Shown: positions 35,221-44,046 of the stretch, in pieces
Position numbering within the stretch: position 1 is the stretch's first letter
Layout of the letters: every line of letters begins with the position of its first letter
Origin: Acidimicrobiaceae bacterium
GTDB taxonomy: Bacteria > Actinomycetota > Acidimicrobiia > Acidimicrobiales > Aldehydirespiratoraceae
DNA length: 64,000 nt
Direction of reading: 5' to 3'
Assembly: GCA_028819005.1 (NCBI GenBank)
Contig: JAPPMP010000002.1
Coordinates: 55,033-119,032 of the forward strand
Notes under the pieces: generated by a model
Database searches by the model: none
Seen by the model: only the letters and a program-made list of their open reading frames with translations
What the model was told of the DNA's origin: nothing
Position numbers and translations under genes: made by a program

Positions 35221-35739
35221 TCAGTCGATCCGGCGAAGGTGCTCCGGGTAGTACTCGGCGCGCCGCATATAGCTCTCAGAGTTGAGATCGTTGGCGCCCT
35301 TTTGGAGTGCGTTCTCGCGAATGCGAGCCGGCACGCCCAGCGCCATTGCCAGAGACGGCACCACCATCTTGGCGGGAACCAGCGCAGCTGCGCCGACCAG
35401 AGCTTCAGGGCCGATCACCGCGTCATGCAAAACGATCGAACCCGTGCCGATCAGTGAGCGGTCGAGGACTTGGCAGCCTTCCAGGTGGGCGAGATGGCCG
35501 ATCGTCACATAGTCGCCGACAGTCGTCTCGTGGACCTCGGTGCAGTGCAGAACCGCACCATCTTGGATCGATGAACCTCGTCCGATCCTGATGAAGTTGT
35601 CGTCGGCGCGGATCACCGCCTGGGCCCATACAGAACTCCCGGCACCGACAACTACGCTGCCAATAAGCGTGGCATCCGGATGAATGTACGCGTCGGGATG
35701 TATCTCGGGAACACGATCACCAAGCGCATATACAGCCAT
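35221..35739 (-). CDS. Gamma-class carbonic anhydrase-like hexapeptide protein
   Basis: A 172-aa left-handed beta-helix protein (YrdA/CaiE type). Hexapeptide repeats run through [20 protein letters not shown], and candidate zinc His residues are in [10 protein letters not shown] and [11 protein letters not shown]. The C-terminal helix contains [14 protein letters not shown]. Catalysis as a carbonic anhydrase is uncertain for this subgroup. The ATG overlaps the flavin reductase stop, so the two genes are coupled. Confidence 0.88.
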   Translation of the reverse strand: MAVYALGDRVPEIHPDAYIHPDATLIGSVVVGAGSSVWAQAVIRADDNFIRIGRGSSIQDGAVLHCTEVHETTVGDYVTIGHLAHLEGCQVLDRSLIGTGSIVLHDAVIGPEALVGAAALVPAKMVVPSLAMALGVPARIRENALQKGANDLNSESYMRRAEYYPEHLRRID

Positions 35740-36218
35740 CAGAGCTTCTCGAAACGGCCGTAGCCACCGCGGAAGAACAGCAGCGGACCCGTGTCGTTCT
35801 CGGTCGAGAGCGCTTTCACGAGACCGACCACGATGTGGTGGTCGCCTCCATCGTGGACGGCGTGGACCTCGCAGTCGATCCAAGCGATCGAGCCGCTTAT
35901 GACGGGCGAACCGGTGACCCTGGCGCCCCATTCGACGCCCGCGAACTTGTCTTCAGACTTGCTCGCGAAAACGCCGCACACATCGGCTTGGTCGTCGCCG
36001 AGCACATTGACGCAGAACCTGTCCGTCCCGGACATTCTCGCCCAAGTCGACGATTCCTTGCCCGGACAGAACATCACCAGAGGCGGGTCCAGCGAGACGC
36101 TCGCGAACGACCCGATCGCCATCCCCACCGGACCCTCACCGGTGGGCGCAGTCACCACGGTCACACCCGTGGGGAAGTGGCCGAGCACCCGTCGGAACTC
36201 ACTTGGGTCGATGGACAT
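35739..36218 (-). CDS. Flavin reductase-like (FMN-binding) protein
   Basis: A 159-aa protein starting FRRVLGHFPTGVTVVTAP (residues 8 on). It shows the flavin-binding GMAIGSFASVSLDPPLVMFC and the terminal GDHHIVVGLVKAL and LLFFRGGYGRFE, characteristic of the flavin reductase/HpaC-like family that supplies reduced flavin to monooxygenases. No monooxygenase partner is adjacent. Coupled to the downstream hexapeptide protein. Confidence 0.92.
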   Translation of the reverse strand: MSIDPSEFRRVLGHFPTGVTVVTAPTGEGPVGMAIGSFASVSLDPPLVMFCPGKESSTWARMSGTDRFCVNVLGDDQADVCGVFASKSEDKFAGVEWGARVTGSPVISGSIAWIDCEVHAVHDGGDHHIVVGLVKALSTENDTGPLLFFRGGYGRFEKL

Positions 36219-36228
36219 CAGGTCTCTT

Positions 36229-37134
36229 CTATGACCGAACGGACTGCTCTAGGCGACCGGCGAAGGGCTCGCGCACAGCGGGGAAAGTCAAGCTGGTTCC
36301 TTCGGTTGCCGCCAGTACCGTGTCCACCCCCACCTCAGAGCCTAGTTCTCGCATGCGGGCGCTCATCTCATCAACCGAGGCGTCATCATGCGCGGGGTCG
36401 TGATGAAACAACACCAGGGTTTTGACGCCGGCCTGCCGAGCGACTTCAAGCGCATACTCGGGTGTGCTGTGGCCCCAGGCCTGTTTCATCTCCAGTTCAT
36501 CGGGCCACAATTGCCCGTCGTGAATCAACAGATCGGCGCCGTCGCACAGCTCAAGAACGGCCTCATCGACATGCGTCGGGTCGCCGATCGGCTCTTGGTG
36601 ATCGGGAATGTATGCGATCGACAGGCCAAGGAGATTGAGCCGGTAGCCGTTGGTGGTGCCGACATGTGGCACTGGTCTCGACGTCACTGAGGCAGGACCC
36701 ACAATAAAGTCGCTGTCGCAGACATCGTGGAACTCGATGGTTGCGGGCAGATCGGCGGTCCGAATCGGGAAGAACGGCGGGGCGATGAACCGACCGAAAG
36801 CCTCGGCCAAGGACTCGCCTCGTTCCGCGCAGCCATAGATGTTCAACGTGGTGTCTCCGCACAGCAGCGGCGCAAAGAACGGCAGGCCTTGAATGTGGTC
36901 CCAGTGAAGGTGCGTGACCAACGCGTGCAGCGTCAATCCACTCTGCTGCGACATCGAACAGCCCCACGGGCGCAGACCCGTACCCAAGTCCAGGACAATC
37001 GGGTCATGACCGCTGGTTTCGACCGAGACGCAACTCGTGTTGCCGCCATAGCGCTGCACCGTCGGACAGCTGCACGGCGTCGAACCACGAACACCGTGGA
37101 ACGACACGACTACGGTCTCCTGAGTTTCCCCCAT
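36229..37134 (-). CDS. MBL-fold metallohydrolase
   Basis: A 301-aa metallo-beta-lactamase-fold enzyme. The zinc-binding motif is THLHWDHIQG. Other conserved positions are SFHGVRGSTPCSCPTVQRYG at the start, LIHDGQLWPDE and WGHSTPEYALEVARQAGVK. The GVRGSTPC...YGGNTSC opening matches the family once linked to cAMP phosphodiesterases and response-regulator-associated hydrolases. Substrate unknown. It is divergent from the thioredoxin/UGSC gene pair; ATG at 37134. Confidence 0.9.
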   Translation of the reverse strand: MGETQETVVVSFHGVRGSTPCSCPTVQRYGGNTSCVSVETSGHDPIVLDLGTGLRPWGCSMSQQSGLTLHALVTHLHWDHIQGLPFFAPLLCGDTTLNIYGCAERGESLAEAFGRFIAPPFFPIRTADLPATIEFHDVCDSDFIVGPASVTSRPVPHVGTTNGYRLNLLGLSIAYIPDHQEPIGDPTHVDEAVLELCDGADLLIHDGQLWPDELEMKQAWGHSTPEYALEVARQAGVKTLVLFHHDPAHDDASVDEMSARMRELGSEVGVDTVLAATEGTSLTFPAVREPFAGRLEQSVRS

Positions 37135-37237
37135 TGACTTTGCACCGTAGGCGAGCCGACCAGCGTCGCACACCGGGTGTGACAGATGTCGCTTCTGTCA
37201 GCGTGACCGCCAACTTCTGGTGTGCCACAGTTAGCGG

Positions 37238-38686
37238 GTGCCCGATACCAACGTCGCTCCACTCCCCGACGGCCTGGTGGCCGTCGTGAAAAAGGACTGC
37301 CCGACTTGCGTGCTGGTCGCGCCGGTGCTCGCTGCGATCGCCGAAAGCGTCGGAGTCACCGTGATCACCCAGGACGACCCGGACTTTCCCCAGAGCGCCG
37401 ACTGGGTGAGACACGACGCCGACCTCGCGCTGTCGTGGCACAACCAGATCGAGACGGTCCCCACCCTGCTGCGCGTGAACAACGGTTCCGAAGCTGATCG
37501 CATCGTCGGCTGGTCTCAAAAAGCCTGGGAGGAGTTCACCGGACTCAGCGGACTCGGAACCGATCTCCCCGAGTTCCGACCCGGGTGCGGATCGCTCAGC
37601 GTCGACCCCAATCTCAGCGATGAGCTCGCGGTGCGTTTCTCGGGCTCAACCCTCAAGAGTCGACGAATCGAACTCGCCTCGTTAGAAGACGACATCGAAG
37701 CGATGTTCGAGCGAGGCTTCAGCGACGGCATGCCGGTCGTGCCTCCAACCGAGGCGCGCGTGCTGCGAATGCTTGAAGGCACAAGCCGCTCGCCCAGCGA
37801 CACAGTGGCCGTCGTACCGCCCGATCTGGTCGAGTGCACCGTCGAGAAGGTTGCGATCAACGCGGTGATGGCCGGCTGCAAACCCGAGTATCTGCCCGTC
37901 GTGCTGAGCGCGATCGAAGCGGCCTGCACCGACGAGTTCAACATGCACGGACTGCTGGCCACAACCATGCCGGTCGGGCCGATCCTCATAGTCAACGGAC
38001 CTATCCGCCACGAGATCAACATGAACAGCGGCCTCAACCTGCTCGGCCAGGGGAACCGCGCCAACAACACCATCGGACGCGCGCTCCAACTGGTCATTCG
38101 CAACGTCGGCGGAGGAAAACCTGGAGGCGTGGACCGCGCCACCCAGGGCAGCCCCTCGAAGATCGGGCTGTGCTTCGCCGAAGACGAGGAGGGCAGCGCC
38201 TTCGACACCTTCGCCGAGTCGCGCGGGTATGACCGCGACGCCTCGGTCGTGACGCTTTTCCCTGGAGAAGGCCCCCGGCTGATGTTCGACCAGAAATCGC
38301 GTTCGCCGGAATCACTCACCAAGCACTTCGCCGAAATGCTGCGGGTCAACGTCAGCCCGAGAATGGTCATGCAGATGGAGACCGTGATCGTGATGAGCCC
38401 CGAACACATGGCCCGATACCGCGATGCAGGTTGGGACCGAGCCCGCTTCCTGGCCGAACTGGAAGCGCTGCTGATGGTCGACGGCGACGACATCATCGCC
38501 GGCGCTGATGGAATCGAGGAGGGAATGCCCGCGTTCCTAGCAGGTCATCAGCTGCCGAAGTTCCCTCCCGGAGGAATTCATGTTGTTCACGGAGGCAGCC
38601 ACGCCGGCCTGTTCTCCACCGCGATCGCCGGCTGGGTGAGTGGCACAACCGGTAGCGTGACCATAACGAAGGAGATCACTCGATGA
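37238..38686 (+). CDS. Thioredoxin-domain protein paired with the UGSC selenoprotein
   Basis: A 482-aa protein. The first about 110 residues form a thioredoxin-like domain with Cys21-Pro-Thr-Cys24 (VKKDCPTCVLVAP) and a cis-Pro region (IETVPTLLRV). The remaining 370 residues form a large domain beginning LEDDIEAMFERGFSDGMPVV and containing CKPEYLPVVLSAIEAAC, GPIRHEINMNSGLNLLGQG and VMQMETVIVMSPEH. I recognise this as a partner of UGSC-family proteins but know no reaction. The start is GTG. Its stop overlaps the ATG of the next gene, so the two are translationally coupled and probably act together. Confidence 0.8.
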   Translation: MPDTNVAPLPDGLVAVVKKDCPTCVLVAPVLAAIAESVGVTVITQDDPDFPQSADWVRHDADLALSWHNQIETVPTLLRVNNGSEADRIVGWSQKAWEEFTGLSGLGTDLPEFRPGCGSLSVDPNLSDELAVRFSGSTLKSRRIELASLEDDIEAMFERGFSDGMPVVPPTEARVLRMLEGTSRSPSDTVAVVPPDLVECTVEKVAINAVMAGCKPEYLPVVLSAIEAACTDEFNMHGLLATTMPVGPILIVNGPIRHEINMNSGLNLLGQGNRANNTIGRALQLVIRNVGGGKPGGVDRATQGSPSKIGLCFAEDEEGSAFDTFAESRGYDRDASVVTLFPGEGPRLMFDQKSRSPESLTKHFAEMLRVNVSPRMVMQMETVIVMSPEHMARYRDAGWDRARFLAELEALLMVDGDDIIAGADGIEEGMPAFLAGHQLPKFPPGGIHVVHGGSHAGLFSTAIAGWVSGTTGSVTITKEITR

Positions 38687-39210
38687 CCGTTGTTCTTGAT
38701 CCCACATCTGAGTTGCGGCCAGAGACACGCGAGCGTGTCGCTCGACCCGAGTCTCTCAACGGGCTGACAGTCGGACTGCTCGACATCTCCAAACCCCGAG
38801 GAGACATTTTTCTCGACCGCGTGGAGGAGAAGCTGACCGGCCTCGGCGCCAACGTGAAGCGATTCAAGAAGCCGACGTTCACCAAACCGGCGCCGGTCGA
38901 TCTGCGCCATGAGATCGCTGTTTCCTGCGATGCGGTGATTGAAGCGCTGGCCGATTGAGGTTCCTGCACGACGTGCAGTGTGCATGACATCAACGATCTT
39001 GAGCGCCGGGGCATTCCGGGGGTGTTCGTCGCCACCGTCGAGTTCGCCGACGGAGCAGAGCAGCAGAGCAGGAGCCTCGGAGGCGACATAGCTCACGTCT
39101 TGACCGGGCACCCCATCCAGGACCGCACCGACTCGGAGATGGTCGCAATCGCCGATCAGGCGATCGACGCCCTGTTGAGTTCGCTCACAGGCCCCGGCCC
39201 CCCGCCGTAG
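38683..39210 (+). CDS. UGSC-family selenoprotein (U92)
   Basis: Reading TGA at 38956-38958 as selenocysteine gives a 175-aa protein with the motif AD-UGSCTTCSVHDIND, followed by a Rossmann-like tail (GIPGVFVATVEFADG and PIQDRTDSEMVAIADQAIDA). This matches the UGSC (seleno)protein family, in which the U position is Sec or Cys. Further cysteines are 95 and 98. A strong AAGGAG ribosome site precedes the ATG, which overlaps the upstream stop. Ordinary gene calling would split this into an N-terminal 91-aa and a C-terminal 76-aa fragment. Biochemical role unknown. Confidence 0.88.
38956..38978 (+). promoter_or_regulatory. Candidate bacterial SECIS element of the UGSC gene
   Basis: Five bases after the UGA, CTGCAC (38964-38969) pairs perfectly with GTGCAG (38973-38978) around the three-base loop GAC. 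As in the other candidate in this window, the loop begins with G and is close to the UGA. Confidence 0.55.
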
Positions 39211-39212
39211 CA

Positions 39213-39376
39213 GCGAAACCAGGCACAGGCCGGCAAGCCAGTTAGCCGCGAAACCAGGCACAGGCCGGCAAGCCAGTTAGCCGCAAAACCAGGCACAGGC
39301 CGGCAAGCCAGTTAGCCGCAAAACCAGGCACAGGCCGGCAAGCCAGTTAGCCGCGAAGCCAGGCACAGGCCGGCAA
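39213..39376. repeat. 35-bp tandem repeat, about 4.7 copies
   Basis: Contiguous near-identical units begin gcgaaaccaggcacaggccg and end gcaagccagttagcc. Variants are gcaaaacc and gcgaagcc in the first bases. It fills the space between the UGSC gene and the convergent xsc stop codon. There are no spacers, so it is not a CRISPR. Confidence 0.95.
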
Positions 39377-39377
39377 A

Positions 39378-41144
39378 TCACGTGTATTCGGCGTACTTGT
39401 CCAGATAACGGACCGGGCGGCTCAGCGCGTCCTTGCGGAAGGGGTCGCCGAGCTCCTTGGTGGTCATGACTTCGATCACGGTGGTCTGCCGTTTCGTCAT
39501 CTGGTCATCGATCGCCCGCTCCAAGACCGGACCGACGTCGTCGAGCAGATCCACACGAAGCCCGTTCGCTCCCATTGCCTGAGCGATCTGCGCGTAGTTC
39601 TCCCCGCCTTCGAGTTCGCCGGCCACAAAACGGCGACCGTAGAAATCAACCTGGTTCTTCTTTTCGGCACCCCATTGGCGATTGTGGAACACCACTGCGG
39701 TGATCGGAATATCGTGGCGCACTGCGGTCATCACCTCGACCATGCTCATCGCCCAAGCACCGTCACCGGCGTAGGCGACCGCCGGGCGATCAGCGGCGGC
39801 CTTCTTGGCGCCGATGATGGTCGGCAGCGCATAACCGCAGTTGCCCCAACTCATGGCCGCAAAGAACGACCGGGGCTCTTCGAAGCGCAGGTAGCTGTTG
39901 GACACCGAGTTGATGTTGCCGATGTCGGTTGACACCATCACTCGCTCCGGCATGGACCTCTCCAGTTCCCGCAACACTTGGCGGGGGTGCAGCCAACTGC
40001 CCTCCTCAGCGGCCGCCTCTTTGATCATGTCGATGCTGAAGTCGTCGGTCTCCTCGGTCCAATCGTCGAGTTCTGCTTCCCATGCGGTCTTCTCGGCGAC
40101 CATCGTCGAGGTTCGTTCAGCGCGGTTCTGATCGGAGACGAGGGTGCGCTCGGACAGTCGCTCGGTCAACGCGGCAGCCGCCGCGGCAGCGTCGCCGCAG
40201 ATCCCGACGTCGATCTTCTTGACTAGGCCCAACATCTTCGCGTCGGCATCAACCTGGATGATCTTGGCGCCTGCGGGCCAATAGTCGAGATCGTGCTGGG
40301 GCAGCGTGCCGAAGGGGCCGAGACGGGTGCCGAGCGCCAACACGACGTCGGCCTGAGCGATCAGCTTCATCGCCGCCTTCGAGCCCTGATAGCCGAGCGG
40401 TCCGCACCATTGCGGGTGGCTGGCAGGGAACGAATCATTGTGCAGGTAGCTGTTGACCACCGGGCAGCCGAGTCTTTCGGCCAAGGCAACCGTTTCTGCT
40501 ATTCCGTCCGCCATCACCACTCCGCCGCCGCTGATCATCACCGGGAACCGCGCTCCGGCGAGGAGGTCTGCCGCCTCGTTGAGGGTACGCTCACCTCCGG
40601 CTCCCCGGTCGAGCCGCATGGGTGTCGGAATTTCCACATTGATGTCGCCGTAGAAGCGGTCGCGAGGGATGTTGAGCTGCGTCGGGCCCATCTCCGACAA
40701 CGCCCGGTCGAAGCAGCGAGCTGTGATCTCAGCCATGCGGTTCTCGTTGTTGATGTGCCCCTGATACTTGGTGAACTCCTCGAACATCGGGAGCTGGTTG
40801 GCTTCTTGAAAGCCACCGAGTCCCATCCCCATCGTCCCGGCTTCGGGGGTGACGATGACAACGGGACTGTGCGCCCAGAACGCCGCCGCGATTGCGGTCA
40901 CACAGTTGGAGATGCCGGGGCCGTTCTGTCCGATGACGACCCCATGGCGGCCGCTGACCCGCGCATAACCGTCTGCCATGTGCGCGGCGCCCTGCTCGTG
41001 CACGACTGGCACCAACTCGATACCGGCGGGTTCAAAGATGTCCATGGCGTCCATGAACGCGCTGCCCATAATGCCGAAGACAGTCGTCACACCATTGGCC
41101 ACCATCGTCTCGACGAACGCTTCGCTGGGCGTCATCCGTGTCAT
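39378..41144 (-). CDS. xsc: Sulfoacetaldehyde acetyltransferase
   Basis: A 588-aa thiamine-diphosphate enzyme that converts sulfoacetaldehyde and phosphate to acetyl phosphate and sulfite. It starts TPSEAFVETMVANGVTTVFG and has the IIGSAF-like IMGSAFMDAMD, HEQGAAHMADGYAR, IGQNGPGISN and the ThDP motif YAGDGAWAMSMVEVMTAV followed by FHNRQW. Overall length and sequence fit Xsc rather than acetolactate synthase. It lies downstream of the taurine transporter, Pta and Tpa genes on the same strand, separated from tetR by a repeat array. Confidence 0.93.
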   Translation of the reverse strand: MTRMTPSEAFVETMVANGVTTVFGIMGSAFMDAMDIFEPAGIELVPVVHEQGAAHMADGYARVSGRHGVVIGQNGPGISNCVTAIAAAFWAHSPVVIVTPEAGTMGMGLGGFQEANQLPMFEEFTKYQGHINNENRMAEITARCFDRALSEMGPTQLNIPRDRFYGDINVEIPTPMRLDRGAGGERTLNEAADLLAGARFPVMISGGGVVMADGIAETVALAERLGCPVVNSYLHNDSFPASHPQWCGPLGYQGSKAAMKLIAQADVVLALGTRLGPFGTLPQHDLDYWPAGAKIIQVDADAKMLGLVKKIDVGICGDAAAAAAALTERLSERTLVSDQNRAERTSTMVAEKTAWEAELDDWTEETDDFSIDMIKEAAAEEGSWLHPRQVLRELERSMPERVMVSTDIGNINSVSNSYLRFEEPRSFFAAMSWGNCGYALPTIIGAKKAAADRPAVAYAGDGAWAMSMVEVMTAVRHDIPITAVVFHNRQWGAEKKNQVDFYGRRFVAGELEGGENYAQIAQAMGANGLRVDLLDDVGPVLERAIDDQMTKRQTTVIEVMTTKELGDPFRKDALSRPVRYLDKYAEYT

Positions 41145-41160
41145 GTTTCCTCCATTCCGA

Positions 41161-41285
41161 GTCGGTTGTAGCGGCGGAGCCAGGTACTCCGAGCCAGTTC
41201 TAGCGGCGGAGCCAGGTACTCCAATGCAGTTGTAGCGGCGGAGCCAGGTACTCCAATGCAGTTGTAGCGGCGAAGCCAGGCACCG
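41161..41285. repeat. 32-bp tandem repeat, about 3.6 copies, upstream of xsc
   Basis: Units of agttgtagcggcggagccag followed by gtactccaatgc, with small variations, lie 17 bp upstream of the xsc start codon on its 5' side. The shared core agccaggcac also occurs in the 39213-39376 array. They could affect the xsc promoter or leader. Confidence 0.92.
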
Positions 41286-41432
41286 CCTAGGTCAGGCAGT
41301 AGAGCCTATAACCAATCTGCAAGACTATCTAGCGAGAACTTGTTGTCCGCTCATGTTCGCCCCGCCTCGTCTCCCGCTCCTTTTAGCTGCGCTCGAGGGC
41401 CGCCCGGACCGCGGACGAGCCGCAGAGCCCGG

Positions 41433-42014
41433 TCAAGATTCCCGCTCCAGGCGGCGAATCCCCGCAATCAAGAGTTCCAGCAAATGGTCGAACGTGTCAT
41501 CGAGGTCGTGTTCGTGAGGATGCCCGTCACCAGACTCCAGATGTGAGAATCCATGAAAGGAGCTCCGCAGCCCGCGCGCCACGTGCACACGCTCGGCTTC
41601 GTCGATGCTGAAGCTGCCCAGGGCTCGAGCAATGACCGCCACGATCCGTTCCACGGCTTCCTCGAGTTCCGCATCACCCGCGCAGGGGTACCGGTCGGTG
41701 GCGGCGTACAAACCGGGGTGCGTGCGCACCACTTCCCGCCAAGCCCGGCCGATGGCCTTGACCGCATCCTCACCCGACACTCCGATTGCCGCCTCGGTGA
41801 GCGAACCTGCGAGTTTCTCACGACCTCGCAAAGCCAGCAGCTTGACGAGATCGTCGTAGCCGTTCACATGCCGATACAAGGCCGGCTGACGAACGCCGAG
41901 TTCGTCGGCCACGCGGGTAAGGGTGACAGCGTCGAACCCCTCTCTGTCTGCGATTTCTGACGCGCATTCAATGACTTGCGCCGGGTCCAGAGTCCGCCGA
42001 AGTGGTCCGGTCAT
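41433..42014 (-). CDS. TetR-family transcriptional regulator in the taurine cluster
   Basis: A 193-aa regulator. The N-terminal helix-turn-helix domain includes VIECASEIADREGFDAVTLT and RVADELGVRQPALYRHVNGY. The C-terminal part (RTHPGLYAATDRYPCAGDAE ... HGFSHLESGDGHPHEHDLDD) resembles the WHG-type ligand-binding domain. It lies between pta and xsc on the same strand and 24 bp after pta, making it a candidate local regulator of taurine use (inference). Known taurine regulators elsewhere are mostly of the GntR/MocR type. Confidence 0.88.
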   Translation of the reverse strand: MTGPLRRTLDPAQVIECASEIADREGFDAVTLTRVADELGVRQPALYRHVNGYDDLVKLLALRGREKLAGSLTEAAIGVSGEDAVKAIGRAWREVVRTHPGLYAATDRYPCAGDAELEEAVERIVAVIARALGSFSIDEAERVHVARGLRSSFHGFSHLESGDGHPHEHDLDDTFDHLLELLIAGIRRLERES

Positions 42015-42038
42015 CCGTTAGAAGCTATCACCGCAACG

Positions 42039-42974
42039 TTAGGGCTGATGCAACCCGGAGGCCTGTATTGAGGCGATGACCGCGACGTTGACGACGTCGT
42101 GGACCGAACAGCCCCGCGAGAGGTCGTGCAACACGCCGTCAAGGCCCTGCAGCAAAGGCCCGAAGGCCATGGCCTTGCCCAGGCGCTGGGTGATCTTGTA
42201 GGCGATGTTGCCGGAGTCAAGATCCGGAAAGACCATCACGTTGGCTCTGCCGGCGACGTCAGAACCAGGCGCCTTGGCCTCGGCAACCTCCGGCGCCCAA
42301 GCAGCGTCGAATTGCAGTTCCCCGTCGATCTTGAGATCCGGGGCCAAGCGCCGCGCAATCGCGGTGGCGTTGCGCACCTTGTCGACGCGCGGGTGTTGCG
42401 CGCTCTGCTTGGTGGAGAACGAGAGCATGGCCACACGAGGCTCCTCGCCGCTCAGTTGAGCGAACGTGGCCGCGCTGGAGACAGCCACCGACGCCAACTG
42501 CCGCTCATCGGGGTCCGGCAGCACTCCACAGTCTCCGTAGACCATCGAGCGACCATCGGGCAGCACGAAGAAGAAGCAGCTGCTGAGCGTTTCAACCCCG
42601 GTCGCCACCCCGAGCACCCGCAACCCGGCCCGCACCACATCCGCGCTGGCGCGGCTCGCGCCGGCCACGCAGCCCGCAGCCCAGCCTGTCTTCACCAAGG
42701 CCGCCGAGACCACCAGCGGGTCATCGACGTCCAAATGACGATTCGCCCAAGGCCCCGCATCGACAGCTGCCAGATCATCGAGCAGCTTCTCGGCCGGCCC
42801 GTGGCCGAGGGCCGCGAGCGAGCCGAAGTCCCGCCCCGCGACCAGCGCCTCAGCCAGACCCTCACCATTGAGACGATCGGCCGCGGCGACAGCTCGCTGG
42901 TCCTGCGCGTCGGCCAGAATGATGCGCTGCGGGTTCGCCCGCGCGCGGCTGTACCAGCCTTCGAGAACGCTCAC
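42039..42974 (-). CDS. pta: Phosphate acetyltransferase
   Basis: A 311-aa enzyme of the PTA/PTB family that converts acetyl phosphate (product of Xsc) and CoA to acetyl-CoA. The family features are RIILADAQDQRAVAAADRLN, VKTGWAAGCVAGASRASADV, LPDGRSMVYGDCGVLPDPDE and the C-terminal GRANVMVFPDLDSGNIAYKI. It is the short PTA form without the long N-terminal regulatory domains. 10 bp separate it from tauC. Confidence 0.92.
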   Translation of the reverse strand: MSVLEGWYSRARANPQRIILADAQDQRAVAAADRLNGEGLAEALVAGRDFGSLAALGHGPAEKLLDDLAAVDAGPWANRHLDVDDPLVVSAALVKTGWAAGCVAGASRASADVVRAGLRVLGVATGVETLSSCFFFVLPDGRSMVYGDCGVLPDPDERQLASVAVSSAATFAQLSGEEPRVAMLSFSTKQSAQHPRVDKVRNATAIARRLAPDLKIDGELQFDAAWAPEVAEAKAPGSDVAGRANVMVFPDLDSGNIAYKITQRLGKAMAFGPLLQGLDGVLHDLSRGCSVHDVVNVAVIASIQASGLHQP

Positions 42975-42984
42975 AGTGATGCGT

Positions 42985-44046
42985 TCAGCCCTTCCCTCGC
43001 CAGGGGATCAGCCTCTTCTCGGCCATGCGCATCGCGACGTCCATGGTGACCCCGAGAATGCTGATGAGGATCACCGCCGAGAGCATCAGGTCGAGCAGGA
43101 AGAACTGGCGAGCTTTGAAGATCGTGAAACCGAGTCCCGAAGAGGCGCCCAACAACTCTGCGGCAACCAGCGTGCCCCAACAAACACCTATCGCCACGCG
43201 CAGCCCCGTGAAGATCTCCGGCAGCGCGTTGGGCAGAATCACGTGGCGCAACACCTGGGCCTTCGACGCTCCCAGCGAGTACGCAGCATGCACCTTGGTG
43301 GTGTTGACAGCAAGCACCCCGGAACGGGCCGCGATCACCATGATCCATATGGCCGCGAACAGCAACAGGTTGACCTTGCCCTCCTCGCCGATGCCGAACC
43401 AGACGATGAACAGCGGGATCAACGCCAGCGGGGGAATCGGTCTGAGCAGCTCCACCACCGGGTCGAAGATTCCCCGCCAGCGATTCGACAGGCCCATGGC
43501 CAAACCGATCGGCACGCCGATTGCGACCCCCCAGAACAAGCCCTTGGCCAGACGGCTGAAGCTCAACCACAAGTGCTGCCACAGCGTGAAACCGCTGTAG
43601 CCGTTGCGGGCGAAGTCCCAAGCAGCGTCCCAGACCTGCAGCGGATGCGGAAGGGTCGACTCGCTGAGCCACTGTGTGTACGAACAGGGCGGGAGCCCGG
43701 GGAACTCCGACGGGTCGTCGACGGCCTTCTCGCAGTCGCGCAGCAGGTCGCGCTGGCGGTAGCTCTCGTCCTCGGTGAGCCCCGCGCGGACCTCTTCGGC
43801 GTAGTCGGACCACTCGGAGGGAAGTCCCCAGACGGTGGTTGCAATGAACCACACGAAGAGGATGGCGGCGAGGCTCGCGATGGTCCACGGAAGGGCTCCG
43901 CTCACCTCGGCTGCGTCGCCGAATGTAACCGTCTTGCGGGCGTCGGAGCCTTTTTTTCCGAACAGCCAGTTGAACGGCCAGTTCGATTGTCGGTTCTGCT
44001 GGTCGATGTTGTCTTTGAGGGCGTGTCCCCCAGGACCCTCAGCCAT
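42985..44046 (-). CDS. tauC: Taurine-type ABC transporter permease
   Basis: A 353-aa inner-membrane permease of the SsuC/TauC type. The EAA-like cytoplasmic loop is AAYSLGASKAQVLRHVILPN, followed by ALPEIFTGLRVAIGVCW. The first helix (WTIASLAAILFVWFIATTVW) is followed by an extracytoplasmic loop of about 80 residues (GLPSEWSDYAEEVRAGLT ... CSYTQWLSESTLPHPLQVWD) before the standard TM core; this is longer than in classical TauC. ATG at 44046 overlaps the tauB stop (ATGA). Confidence 0.88.
   Translation of the reverse strand: MAEGPGGHALKDNIDQQNRQSNWPFNWLFGKKGSDARKTVTFGDAAEVSGALPWTIASLAAILFVWFIATTVWGLPSEWSDYAEEVRAGLTEDESYRQRDLLRDCEKAVDDPSEFPGLPPCSYTQWLSESTLPHPLQVWDAAWDFARNGYSGFTLWQHLWLSFSRLAKGLFWGVAIGVPIGLAMGLSNRWRGIFDPVVELLRPIPPLALIPLFIVWFGIGEEGKVNLLLFAAIWIMVIAARSGVLAVNTTKVHAAYSLGASKAQVLRHVILPNALPEIFTGLRVAIGVCWGTLVAAELLGASSGLGFTIFKARQFFLLDLMLSAVILISILGVTMDVAMRMAEKRLIPWRGKG

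Noticed and set aside
39213-39376. CRISPR array
   Set aside because: The 35-bp units follow each other directly without unique spacers, and no cas gene is nearby.
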